NCBI GenBank assembly: GCA_029880325.1
Contig: JAOUOP010000012.1
Coordinates: forward strand, 62,001-126,000
Origin: Myxococcales bacterium
Lineage (GTDB): Bacteria > Myxococcota_A > Polyangia > Polyangiales > JAFGIB01
Direction: 5' to 3'
DNA: 64,000 nucleotides
The stretch's first letter is position 1. Each line of letters starts with the position of its first letter. The translations under genes were made by a program, and so were the position numbers. Shown here piece after piece: positions 25,534 through 33,545 of this stretch. The notes below the pieces were generated by a model. That model saw only the letters and a program-made list of their open reading frames with translations, had not been told where the DNA came from and made no database searches.

Positions 25534-27720
25534 ATGACCGGTACGAGCATGTTTGAAGATACAGCGCGTTTCGAAACCGATGGCGGTGTCGAGGTGCGCC
25601 GGCGAGTGGAGCCGATCGATGGCCAGCAGGCCGTTCAAGCCTTGCAGCTGGCGCTCGACAGCCGGCGCGGCGCGCTGTTTACGTCGGGCTTCGAGTATCC
25701 GGGGCGCTATTCCCGTTGGGATCTGGCCTTTTGTGACCCGCCGCTTTCGCTCGAAGGCGCAGGCCGACGTTTTTGCGTCACGGCACTCAATCAGCGCGGC
25801 CAGGTGTTGCTCTCGGCTTGCCAAGAGGCTCTCGAAGCTTGCGCCGAAGTGGTCGCGTTCGAGCGCCAGGGCCCGGCGCTGCGCGGTGAACTCGCCACGC
25901 CTTCGGTGGACTTGACCGAGGAGCAACGCACGCACAGGCCTTCGCTGCTTTCGGTGGCGCGGGCCCTGTGTCGGTTCTTTGCCTCTCCCGAAGATCGGTA
26001 CCTGGGCCTCTATGGTGCCCTCGGCTACGATCTCGTCTTCGCCTTCGACCGCTTGATCATGAAGCGCCCGCGCGCTGCAGCCCAGCGCGACCTGGTGCTC
26101 TATCTGCCCGACTCGATCGTCGCCGTAGATCACCAGCGCGGGCAGGCCCATCGTCTTCGCTACGAGTTTTCTTTCCGAGGCGAGCGCACCATGGACCGCG
26201 CCGGCGGCGGCGCGGCGGTGCCCTATCGCGCCGCCACGGAGGTTCGCCACGCCCGCGACCATGCCGAGGGCGAGTTCGCCGATGTGGTGCGCCGCGCCCG
26301 GGAGGCTTTCAGCCGCGGCGATCTTTTCGAGGTAACTCCAAGTCAAATCTTCGGCTATCCTTGCGAAGATCCGCCGTCGCGCGTGATGGAGCGGCTGCGC
26401 GAGCGCAACCCGTCGCCCTACGGCTTCTTCATCAATCTCGGCGCATCCGAGTATCTCGTCGGCGCCTCGCCCGAGATGTATCTCCGCGTCAATGGCCGGC
26501 GCGTGGAGACCTGTCCCATCGCCGGCACGTGCCCTCGCGGTGAAGACGCGTTCGGCGATGCCGAGGCCATTCGCTCCCTTCTGGCCTCCGACAAGGAAGA
26601 AGCGGAGCTGACCATGTGCACGGACGTGGATCGCAACGACAAGGCGCGCGTGTGCGAGCCGGGCAGCGTTCGCGTGATCGGGCGCCGTCAGATCGAACTC
26701 TATTCGCGTCTGATCCACACCGTCGATCACGTGGAGGGGCAGCTGCGCGCGGGCTACGACGGTTTCGACGCCTTTCTGAGCCATCTGTGGGCGGTGACCG
26801 TGACCGGCGCCCCCAAGCTCGCGGCCATGCAGTTCATCGAGGATCACGAGCGCTCGCCGCGGCGTTTCTATGGCGGCGCGGTGGGCGTCTTTGGCTTCGA
26901 CGGGCACATCAACACCGGCCTGACCTTGCGCACCCTTCGCATCGACAACGGTGTCGCCGAAGTGCGGGCCGGCGCGACGCTGCTCTACGACAGCGAGCCT
27001 GAGGCCGAGGATGCCGAGTGCGCCCTGAAGGCTTCAGCCCTGCTCGACGCCCTGGGCGCGCAGTCACGCGGCGCCGACAGCCCGGCGTCAACGCCGGCGA
27101 CCGACGTTACCCGACGGGTGGGTCGCGGCGGTGGCCGCAGCAAACGCGTGCTGCTGGTGGACCACGAGGACTCCTTCGTCCACACGCTGGCCGACTACTT
27201 CAGACAGGCCGGCGCGACTGTCACCACCCTGCGCCACGGCTTCGAGCACCGACGCCTCGACGCGCTCGAGCCCGACCTGGTGGTACTTTCGCCGGGGCCA
27301 GGCCGCCCCGGGGATTTTCGCATTGCCCAGCTACTCGATGGGCTGCTCGCACGCGGCGTCTCCGTATTCGGCGTCTGCCTCGGGCTGCAGGCCATCGCCG
27401 AGTTTTTCGGCGCCCCGCTGCGTACCCTGGCCACGCCCTGCCACGGCAAGCCCTCGAAGGTGCGCGTGCTCGGCGGCCGCCTGCTGGCCGAGATTCCCAC
27501 CGAGATCACGGTGGGTCGCTACCACTCGCTCTACGCCAGTCCGGGCGAGCTGCCCTCCGTGCTGCAGACCACGGCACAGACCCTGGACGCGCAGGTGGTG
27601 ATGGCCCTGGAGCACCGCGAGCTTCCGCTGAGCGCCGTGCAGTTTCACCCCGAGTCGATCCTCAGCGCCCGCGGTGGCCTGGGCCAAGCTCTGGTGCAGC
27701 GGGTGGTGCAGTTGGCATGA
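25534..27720 (+). CDS. trpE(G): Fused anthranilate synthase TrpE(G)
   Basis: Makes anthranilate from chorismate and glutamine, the first step of tryptophan synthesis. The 728-residue protein joins the TrpE chorismate domain (about residues 20-510, with ETCPIAGT, ELTMCTDVDRND and AVTVTGAPK) to a TrpG glutamine amidotransferase domain (about 535-725) with nucleophile Cys615 in GVCLGLQA and His705/Glu707 in QFHPES. The layout is that of the rhizobial TrpE(G) fusion. A GGGAG site precedes the ATG. No other trp genes are present, and the upstream attenuator is the evident control. Confidence 0.95.
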   Translation: MTGTSMFEDTARFETDGGVEVRRRVEPIDGQQAVQALQLALDSRRGALFTSGFEYPGRYSRWDLAFCDPPLSLEGAGRRFCVTALNQRGQVLLSACQEALEACAEVVAFERQGPALRGELATPSVDLTEEQRTHRPSLLSVARALCRFFASPEDRYLGLYGALGYDLVFAFDRLIMKRPRAAAQRDLVLYLPDSIVAVDHQRGQAHRLRYEFSFRGERTMDRAGGGAAVPYRAATEVRHARDHAEGEFADVVRRAREAFSRGDLFEVTPSQIFGYPCEDPPSRVMERLRERNPSPYGFFINLGASEYLVGASPEMYLRVNGRRVETCPIAGTCPRGEDAFGDAEAIRSLLASDKEEAELTMCTDVDRNDKARVCEPGSVRVIGRRQIELYSRLIHTVDHVEGQLRAGYDGFDAFLSHLWAVTVTGAPKLAAMQFIEDHERSPRRFYGGAVGVFGFDGHINTGLTLRTLRIDNGVAEVRAGATLLYDSEPEAEDAECALKASALLDALGAQSRGADSPASTPATDVTRRVGRGGGRSKRVLLVDHEDSFVHTLADYFRQAGATVTTLRHGFEHRRLDALEPDLVVLSPGPGRPGDFRIAQLLDGLLARGVSVFGVCLGLQAIAEFFGAPLRTLATPCHGKPSKVRVLGGRLLAEIPTEITVGRYHSLYASPGELPSVLQTTAQTLDAQVVMALEHRELPLSAVQFHPESILSARGGLGQALVQRVVQLA

Positions 27721-27742
27721 GCGCCCTACAATTGCTGTCGCC

Positions 27743-28909
27743 TTGGCACGCCTGCAGCGCACAACCACGGTTCGACTGCTGGCGCTCGGACTCGCCGCCT
27801 GCGCCGCCCCGCGCAGCGAGCCGCTGCCTTCGCCGGCTGAGGCATCGAAGCCCGCCGCTGAAGCCCCCCTGGCGGCGCCCCCCGAGGCCAACGTTCATGG
27901 CGGGGCCATTGCCGATGCCGGCCCCGGGGCCCCGCCCCGAGGCGCCGCGGCCGCCGCCCAGGTGGCGGCCGATTCCGTGGCGACCGACCCCGTGGCCGAA
28001 GTGCTCGCGCTGCCGCCTTCCCACAGCCGCTCGCTCGGCGGCCCCGACAGCGGCCAGCTGCAGGGCGCGGTGGCGCTACCGGAGCGCGGCCCGGGCTTCA
28101 TCCACAACCCGCGTCGCCCCCACGACGCGCGCCACGGCACCGTCGAGTTGGTACAGGCGATCGTGCGCGCGGCTGCCGTCGTGGAGCGCGAGCTGCCCGG
28201 CAGCGGCCTGGTGGTCAACGACCTGAGCCTGCCGGAGGGCGGACCCATCGCCCAACACGGCTCCCACCAAAACGGTCGTGATGCCGACATTCTCTTCTAC
28301 TCCGTCGACACCCGCGGTCGGCCCCTGCCGTCGGTGGGGGTGCCCATCGATCCGGAGGGCAAGGGCTGGGACTTCAAGGATTTGTCCACACCGGTCGACG
28401 ACGTGCGCCTCTCCCTCGACGCGCCGCGCACCTGGCGTTTCATGCAGGCGCTGGTCGAGGTCGCCGGCGAGCACCTGCAGCGCATCTTCATTGTCGAGCA
28501 CGTCCGCACCATGCTGCTCGAGCAGGCGCGCCGAGTCCGGGCGCCGCGGGCCGCCGTGGAGCGCTTCGCCCTGGTCAGCTGCCAGCCGGGCACGCCCCAC
28601 GACGATCATATGCATTTGCGTTTCTTCTGCGCCCCCGACGACATCGCCGAGGGCTGCCTCGACAAGGCTCCAATTTATCCCTGGCACAAGCAGGCGCTGG
28701 CCGCCCAGGGCCTCGAGGCGGTACGGGAAACCTGGAAAGACCGCCGCGCCCGCCGCGCCCAGGTGGCCGCCCGCACCACCACGCGCGAGCAGGCGCGGCA
28801 GCGGGCGCAGCGCAAGTGGGGCAAGCTGCACAAGCGCGTGCGCGATTTCCTCGAGCTGCGCGAGTCCTGGGCGAAGAAAACGACCCCCGCGCGTCCCTAC
28901 TGCCGCTGA
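27743..28909 (+). CDS. MepA-family endopeptidase lipoprotein
   Basis: A roughly 388-residue predicted lipoprotein: Arg-containing N-terminus, hydrophobic LLALGLAAC lipobox, then a long Pro/Ala linker. The MepA (M74) domain has both zinc motifs, HGSHQNGRDAD and HDDHMHLRFFC, so it is probably an active D,D- or L,D-endopeptidase on peptidoglycan. The C-terminus is basic and helical. The start is uncertain: a TTG at 27743 begins the signal peptide, while the frame opens at a GTG at 27674 inside trpE(G). A TACAAT (27726-27731) just upstream could be a -10 element. Confidence 0.82.
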   Translation: MARLQRTTTVRLLALGLAACAAPRSEPLPSPAEASKPAAEAPLAAPPEANVHGGAIADAGPGAPPRGAAAAAQVAADSVATDPVAEVLALPPSHSRSLGGPDSGQLQGAVALPERGPGFIHNPRRPHDARHGTVELVQAIVRAAAVVERELPGSGLVVNDLSLPEGGPIAQHGSHQNGRDADILFYSVDTRGRPLPSVGVPIDPEGKGWDFKDLSTPVDDVRLSLDAPRTWRFMQALVEVAGEHLQRIFIVEHVRTMLLEQARRVRAPRAAVERFALVSCQPGTPHDDHMHLRFFCAPDDIAEGCLDKAPIYPWHKQALAAQGLEAVRETWKDRRARRAQVAARTTTREQARQRAQRKWGKLHKRVRDFLELRESWAKKTTPARPYCR

Positions 28910-28969
28910 ACACCGGGCCGGCGCAAACTTTTTTCAAAAATACGCCCCTTTCGACGCACACACCCACGA

Positions 28970-29474
28970 ATGCCACCCGTGGTGGTCGCGCTCTTTTGCC
29001 CTGCTGCTGGGCCTGTGGGCCGGCTGCGGGGGCATCGGCGGTTCTCCGACGGGCGCCGCCGGTGCGATCGCGATCGAGCCGTCGGAACTCGAGTGCGGAA
29101 AAGCCGCGCTCGTGCTGGGCGAGCCCCCCCTGCCTGCCGATGTCGACGCCATCCTCGAAGCACGTTGCCGCGCCTGCCACGCTCGCCCCACCGCGCGCCA
29201 CGCGCCGATGCCCCTGGTCAGCTGGCAGGACGTGGTGGCGCTGGCGCCCAGCGTCGAAAGCGAACCGGTCTACGAAATCATCGGCCGGGGCCTGGTCGAC
29301 GAGCGCGCCCCGATGCCCCCGAGCCGCGAGTCCCGGCTCAGTCACGCCGAGCTGCAGCGCCTGCTCGCTTGGGTGCAGGGCTGCGCACCGCCCGGGCCCC
29401 GAGGCGCGGCGGCCGAGACCGGTTTCCAGCAGCGGAGGCCGCCGCCGCCCATGCAGGTCCATGGAGCATTGGTC
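28970..29474 (+). CDS. Mono-heme cytochrome c-like lipoprotein, start unresolved
   Basis: The coding frame (from about 28998) reads ALLLGLWAGC, a lipobox, then a domain with one heme motif, CRACH, and a late APMPPSRES/WVQGC segment typical of small class I c-type domains. There is no ATG, GTG or TTG in this frame between the MepA stop and the lipobox. The only nearby ATG (28970) is in another frame; removing one T from TTTT at 28994-28997 would join them as MPPVVVALFALLLGLWAGC, an ideal lipoprotein signal. At the other end no stop separates it from the next domain at 29475. A frameshift, sequence error or unusual start is likely. Confidence 0.55.
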
Positions 29475-29975
29475 ATGATCGCACCCATCGCCCGTTCGCT
29501 CACCCTGGCACAGCTGCTGACCGCGCTCTGTGTCAGCACCGGATGTGCGGCCGATACAGACGACGGCGCGAGGGAGACGCCCGATGCTTCGGCCCATGAC
29601 TACGTGCCCTGCGACGCGGAAATGACTCCCTTTGCGTTGAACATGGTCGCCGAAGGGGAAAGTGGCCTCGTATTGGCCAAGCTGCTCAACGCCAGGCCCG
29701 CACCGCCGCAGAAGTTCATCAATGACTGGACTCTCGAGTTCAGCGACGCCGACGGCAAGGCGCTGTCGGGCATCGAGATCACCATGGCGCGCACCTGGAT
29801 GCCGGCCCACGCGCATGACGGCCGTGTGGCGCCGGTGGTTACCGATCAGGGAGAGGGCGTGGTGCAATTCGACGACTTGAACCTCTGGATGCGCGGGGCA
29901 TGGGAGATCCAGATCGAGGTACTGAGCGATGGCCAGGGCGACCGCATCGTCTTTGATGTTTGTATTGAGGAGTGA
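29475..29975 (+). CDS. Lipoprotein with YtkA/FixH-like domain
   Basis: A 166-residue predicted lipoprotein: the ATG at 29475 has GGAG 8 bases upstream, and the N-terminus MIAPIARS leads to a lipobox ending STGC. The mature domain is a beta-sandwich-like segment with AEGESGLVLAKL, TMARTWMPAHAHDG and MRGAWEIQIEVL, resembling the YtkA/FixH-type domain found beside copper and cytochrome proteins. The His-x-His in PAHAHDG and Met residues could bind metal; this is inference. The frame is continuous with the upstream cytochrome domain, so it might be the second half of a fusion. Confidence 0.72.
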   Translation: MIAPIARSLTLAQLLTALCVSTGCAADTDDGARETPDASAHDYVPCDAEMTPFALNMVAEGESGLVLAKLLNARPAPPQKFINDWTLEFSDADGKALSGIEITMARTWMPAHAHDGRVAPVVTDQGEGVVQFDDLNLWMRGAWEIQIEVLSDGQGDRIVFDVCIEE

Positions 29976-30426
29976 GCCGCATCCACGCGTGGCGGTGGCG
30001 TCCTGCTGGCCGTCGGTGGCGCTGGCGGGGCTCATGCTGTGCGCTTGCAGCTCCGACGGCGACACCGAGGCCTGCCTGCCGCCGCTGGAACTCGAGTGTG
30101 GGGTCACCTTCCAACCGACCTTCGAGGCATTCTTCGAAAACCAGCTGGGCAGCACCTGCGGCGGCAAAAACACGGCAGGCTCCTGTCATGCCGAGGCCGG
30201 CGCCCACGGGGGGCTGGTGCTGGAGCACATCGACCTGGCCTACGACAACCTGCTCGGAGCTGCCGGCGGTGAGCCGCTTGTGATCCCGGGCGATCCGGAG
30301 TGCAGCCCCTTGATGAAGCGCCTGGAGTCCGACGACCCGGGGTTCGTGATGCCCGTGGGCAATAAGTTGACCGAGGGCGAGCTATGCGCGATTCGGCAGT
30401 GGATCGAGAGTGGGGCGGAACGGTGA
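29956..30426 (+). CDS. Small Cys-containing lipoprotein, cytochrome-like
   Basis: A 156-residue predicted lipoprotein (lipobox LCAC). The mature part has CGVTFQPTFEAFFENQLG, then CGGKNTAGSCH, and ends DPGFVMPVGNKLTEGELC with AIRQWIESGA. That end matches planctomycete-type/c-type cytochrome domains, where the Met is the distal heme ligand. The heme site would be C-x8-CH rather than CxxCH, so covalent heme is uncertain. The ATG at 29956 overlaps the previous gene by 20 bases, and its stop overlaps the next start (GTGA). Confidence 0.75.
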   Translation: MFVLRSEPHPRVAVASCWPSVALAGLMLCACSSDGDTEACLPPLELECGVTFQPTFEAFFENQLGSTCGGKNTAGSCHAEAGAHGGLVLEHIDLAYDNLLGAAGGEPLVIPGDPECSPLMKRLESDDPGFVMPVGNKLTEGELCAIRQWIESGAER

Positions 30427-31865
30427 GTGTCAGGTCGCTCGCGATCGTCGCCGCGGCCGCCAGCCTCGTGGCCTGCGGCTGCGACGCCGGGGGCGAAGAA
30501 GCGTCCACCAAGACCGTCGAGGAGCTGCGCAGTCCCGAGACCTGCAAGCAATGCCATCCACGACACTACGAAGAGTGGTCAGGAAGCATGCACGCCTACG
30601 CGGCCAAGGATCCCGTCTTCCTCGCCATGAACCGGCGTGGTCAGCGCGAGACCGATGGCGCCCTCGGCGACTTTTGCATCAAGTGCCACGCGCCGCTGGC
30701 GGTGCAGGCGGGGTTGACCACCGACGGTTTGAATCTGGACGAGGTGCCCGACGAATACGAGGGCATCACCTGCTACTTCTGTCACAACGCCGTCGACGTC
30801 GTGGGTGACCACAACGCAGACGTGATCGTCGCCAACGACACCACCATGCGCGGTGGCATCACCGACCCGCGAACAGCGTCGGCCCACCACGCCCAGTACT
30901 CGGAGCTACACGACCGCAACAGCCCAAGAAGTTCGGAGTTTTGCGGTGGCTGCCACGACATCGTCACGCCCGCGGGGGTCGAGCTGGAGCGCACTTTTCA
31001 GGAGTACCGAGAGAGCGCGTTTGCCACCACGCCGGGCGCCTTCGATAGCTGCGTTGGCTGCCACATGCATGCCGACTACGACCTGCCCGTCGCTGACGAT
31101 CCCGACACCATGGTGCCGACGCGCACCGTGCACGAGCATCTCTTCGTCGGCGTCGACGTGGCCCTCGATGACTTTCCGCACCGCGAAGCCCAGCGCGCGG
31201 CCATCGAGTGCGACCTGGCCAATGGCACCGGCATTTTCTCGATCGCGGCCACCCCGGATGGTCAATTCGAGGTGTTGCTCGAGACCGATGCCGGTCACAT
31301 GCAACCCAGCGGGGCCGCCCAGGATCGGCGCATGTGGCTGCGCTTTATCGCCTACGACGAAAACGATCAGGTGATCTACAGCAGTGGCGACGTTGCCAGC
31401 GACGAGGTTGTCGACAAGCCCGAGGGCGATCCGCAGCGCGACCCCAACCTCTGCCTATTTCGGGATCGGCTCTACGACGAAGAGGGTGAAGAGGTGCATA
31501 TGTTCTGGGATGCGGCGTCGGTCGAGAGCCATCAGCTTCCCACCCGCACCGACTTCAACGTGCCCCATACCGTGGCCTGCACCTACCGCACGCCCGCCTT
31601 GCCGGCCCGGGTCGAGGTCGCCCTGCGCATGCGTCCGATGGGACTGGATGTGCTGAGCGATTTGGTCGACTCCGGGGATCTCGAGCCTTCCATCGTCGAA
31701 CGCATGCCGACTTTCACCATGCACGGAGCAGTCATGCACTGGAGTCTTGACGAGGATGGCTTTGACACGGTCAAGCGCATCGAGCCCTTCCCGATCGACT
31801 GCCCCGACCAGTACCGCTGTCTCTTGCAGGGTGGCGACATCGACAGCTGCACGCCCGGGGGCTGA
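30423..31865 (+). CDS. Pentaheme c-type cytochrome lipoprotein
   Basis: A 480-residue predicted lipoprotein (lipobox LVAC, Cys18) starting at a GTG that overlaps the upstream stop. Five CxxCH heme motifs occur at residues 41, 85, 117, 174 and 210 (CKQCH, CIKCH, CYFCH, CGGCH, CVGCH). The first, with HYEEWSGSMHA, resembles the cytochrome c554 family. The C-terminal 250 residues have no heme motif and look like a beta-rich domain. It probably passes electrons in the periplasm or at the surface; the redox partner is unknown. CcmC at 50 kb would support its maturation. Confidence 0.9.
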   Translation: MSVRSLAIVAAAASLVACGCDAGGEEASTKTVEELRSPETCKQCHPRHYEEWSGSMHAYAAKDPVFLAMNRRGQRETDGALGDFCIKCHAPLAVQAGLTTDGLNLDEVPDEYEGITCYFCHNAVDVVGDHNADVIVANDTTMRGGITDPRTASAHHAQYSELHDRNSPRSSEFCGGCHDIVTPAGVELERTFQEYRESAFATTPGAFDSCVGCHMHADYDLPVADDPDTMVPTRTVHEHLFVGVDVALDDFPHREAQRAAIECDLANGTGIFSIAATPDGQFEVLLETDAGHMQPSGAAQDRRMWLRFIAYDENDQVIYSSGDVASDEVVDKPEGDPQRDPNLCLFRDRLYDEEGEEVHMFWDAASVESHQLPTRTDFNVPHTVACTYRTPALPARVEVALRMRPMGLDVLSDLVDSGDLEPSIVERMPTFTMHGAVMHWSLDEDGFDTVKRIEPFPIDCPDQYRCLLQGGDIDSCTPGG

Positions 31866-32236
31866 AGCCGACCCCTTCGGATGCGCAGTTGTAGGCAGTC
31901 GCCTACATGAGGCGGTGGGCCAGTTCTGCGCCGGCCATCCACAAATTGGGTCACCTGTCGTGGGGCACCCATGGGAGGGAATTCACGTAACTTTACGGGT
32001 GTCGTTGCGTAACCAGGACTGTGCCCGGCGCGCGCGCGAGGGGCATGGCTTGGACGAGGAACTCCCAATCGGCGCCGGACTGTGGCACAGTAGCGCCCTG
32101 CTCTTACCGTTTCGGAGGGTGCCGTTGGCCTGACGAAGCGGACTTCGTGTCAAATAACAACTTCAGGCCGCGATTCCGTGCGTTGGAGAGGTTGTTTGTG
32201 CACATCGACGACAACTCATCTGGAGAAGACAACACA
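31866..32236. promoter_or_regulatory. Regulatory gap before the precursor gene
   Basis: A 371-bp gap with no convincing gene. It holds a perfect hairpin TGTAGGC-AGTC-GCCTACA (31890-31907) just after the cytochrome stop, without a T-run; two CGTAAC direct repeats 22 bp apart (31986 and 32008), about two helical turns; and a palindrome ACGAAGCGGACTTCGT (32133-32148) followed by AT-rich sequence. The last is about 90 bases before the precursor start and is the best operator candidate. Confidence 0.45.
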
Positions 32237-32485
32237 ATGAACACGGGATTGAAGAACAAGCTTTTGATCATGGCGACCGCGGCCGGCCTTGCAGGCTTTG
32301 GCGTTGCCTGTGGCGGTTCCGAGGAGCCAGCTGCTGAAGAGGGTGCGGCCGAAGAGTCCTCCGGTGGTGAGGGTTCCTGCGCTGGCGCCGAAGAAGGCGG
32401 CGGCGAAGAGGGCGCGGCCGAAGAAGGCGGCGGCGAGGCTGAAGGCGGCGGCGAGGGTTCGTGCGGCGAAGGCTCCTGCAGCTGA
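32237..32485 (+). CDS. Candidate MNIO substrate: acidic EGSC-motif precursor (HvfA/bufferin-like)
   Basis: An 82-residue exported peptide. Residues 1-25 are a signal peptide ending GVAC, probably a lipobox, although position -3 is Gly. The rest is low-complexity Glu/Gly/Ala with only three other cysteines, each in an EGSC motif: EGSCAG (Cys48), EGSCG (Cys76) and EGSCS (Cys81). Characterised HvfA peptides carry EGKCG repeats that an MNIO enzyme with its DUF2063 partner converts to Cu(I)-binding oxazolone/thioamide groups. The downstream genes encode exactly those two proteins. The Ser for Lys change is unusual. A terminator follows, as expected for a highly expressed precursor. Confidence 0.75.
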   Translation: MNTGLKNKLLIMATAAGLAGFGVACGGSEEPAAEEGAAEESSGGEGSCAGAEEGGGEEGAAEEGGGEAEGGGEGSCGEGSCS

Positions 32486-32532
32486 ACACCCGCTGTTGAC
32501 AGCGCCCTCCGATCTCGTGATCGGAATTCAAG

Positions 32533-32578
32533 CCAGCGCGTCCTGCCCCCAGAGGGCGTGGCGCGCTGGTTTTTTTTT
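32533..32578 (+). terminator. Intrinsic terminator between precursor and enzyme genes
   Basis: CCAGCGCG (32533-32540) pairs with CGCGCTGG (32562-32569) and is followed by nine T. It should reduce transcription into the DUF692 gene, giving more precursor than enzyme. Two smaller hairpins (GCTGT-TG-ACAGC at 32492-32503 and CCGATC-TCGT-GATCGG at 32509-32524) come just before. Confidence 0.8.
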
Positions 32579-32624
32579 GCTTCGCGCGGTGTGCTGAGCG
32601 GTAGGAGCGAAGGCGACGTTTGAC

Positions 32625-33545
32625 ATGGCAAAGCAAGACACCATCGAGGGTATCGGCATCGGCCTGCGCTACGCGATGGCGCGTCAGACCCTGGCGTCTG
32701 AGGTGCCGGAGATTCGCTGGCTCGAGATCCACCCCGAAAACTATGTGCAGCGCGGGGGCCGTTTTCGGCACCTGCTGGAGCAGGCCGCAGAGCGTTTCCC
32801 TCTGGTGACACACGGCTTGACCCTCGGTTTCGGGGCGGTCGAACGCGCCGAGGAGAGCTATGTGCGGCCGCTGCGCGACTTCCTTGCGGCCATCGGTACG
32901 CCCTGGCACAGCGAGCACCTGTGCTTTTCGGGTACCGACGGCGTGATGCTGCACGACCTGCTGCCGCTGCCCTTCACGCGCGAAGCGGTCAAGACCGCGG
33001 TGGCACGCATCGGCGAGGCCCGCGATCGGCTCGAGCTGCCGATCGCCCTGGAAAACGTCAGCTACTACGCCGACGCCGGTCCCGCCGAGATGAGCGAGCC
33101 CGAATTTCTGCTCGAGGTGCTGGAGCGCTCGAGTTGCAAGATGTTGCTGGACGTCAACAACGTCTTCGTCAACAGCGTCAATCACGGCTTCGATGCCCGT
33201 GCCTACATCGATCGCATCCCCGCCGAGGCGGTGGTGCAAATCCACGTGGCCGGGCACTTGGTGCGCGACGACGACCTGATCATCGACACCCACGGCGAGG
33301 CCATTCGTGAAGAGGTCTACTCGCTGCTCGACTACACCTTGAGGCGCCTGGGCAAGGTGCCGGTCCTGCTCGAGCGCGACCAGAACTTCCCGCCTTTTGA
33401 AGAACTGGTGGCCGAGGTGCGGCGCCTGGACGCCATCTATCGCGAAGCCACAGCCGCCTGGGAGCAGGCGCAAGAGCCCACGACTCAGGCTGCAGGTGGC
33501 GTCCAGCCGCTCCATCCAGCGTCGGGTGGGGGAGGGGCGCCATGA
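32625..33545 (+). CDS. DUF692 multinuclear non-heme iron oxidase (MNIO), BufB/HvfB type
   Basis: A 306-residue TIM-barrel enzyme of the DUF692/MNIO family, which modifies cysteines of partner peptides. Conserved segments are all present: GIGLR (11-15), HGL (His63), HSEH (95-98), LENVS (Glu143), LLDVNN (Asp176), NHG (His187), IHVAGH (His207, His211), DTHG (His223) and LLERD (Glu250); these His, Glu and Asp residues hold the iron cluster in characterised members. The C-terminus is a short Pro/Gly-rich tail. Its stop overlaps the DUF2063 start (ATGA). Confidence 0.93.
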   Translation: MAKQDTIEGIGIGLRYAMARQTLASEVPEIRWLEIHPENYVQRGGRFRHLLEQAAERFPLVTHGLTLGFGAVERAEESYVRPLRDFLAAIGTPWHSEHLCFSGTDGVMLHDLLPLPFTREAVKTAVARIGEARDRLELPIALENVSYYADAGPAEMSEPEFLLEVLERSSCKMLLDVNNVFVNSVNHGFDARAYIDRIPAEAVVQIHVAGHLVRDDDLIIDTHGEAIREEVYSLLDYTLRRLGKVPVLLERDQNFPPFEELVAEVRRLDAIYREATAAWEQAQEPTTQAAGGVQPLHPASGGGGAP

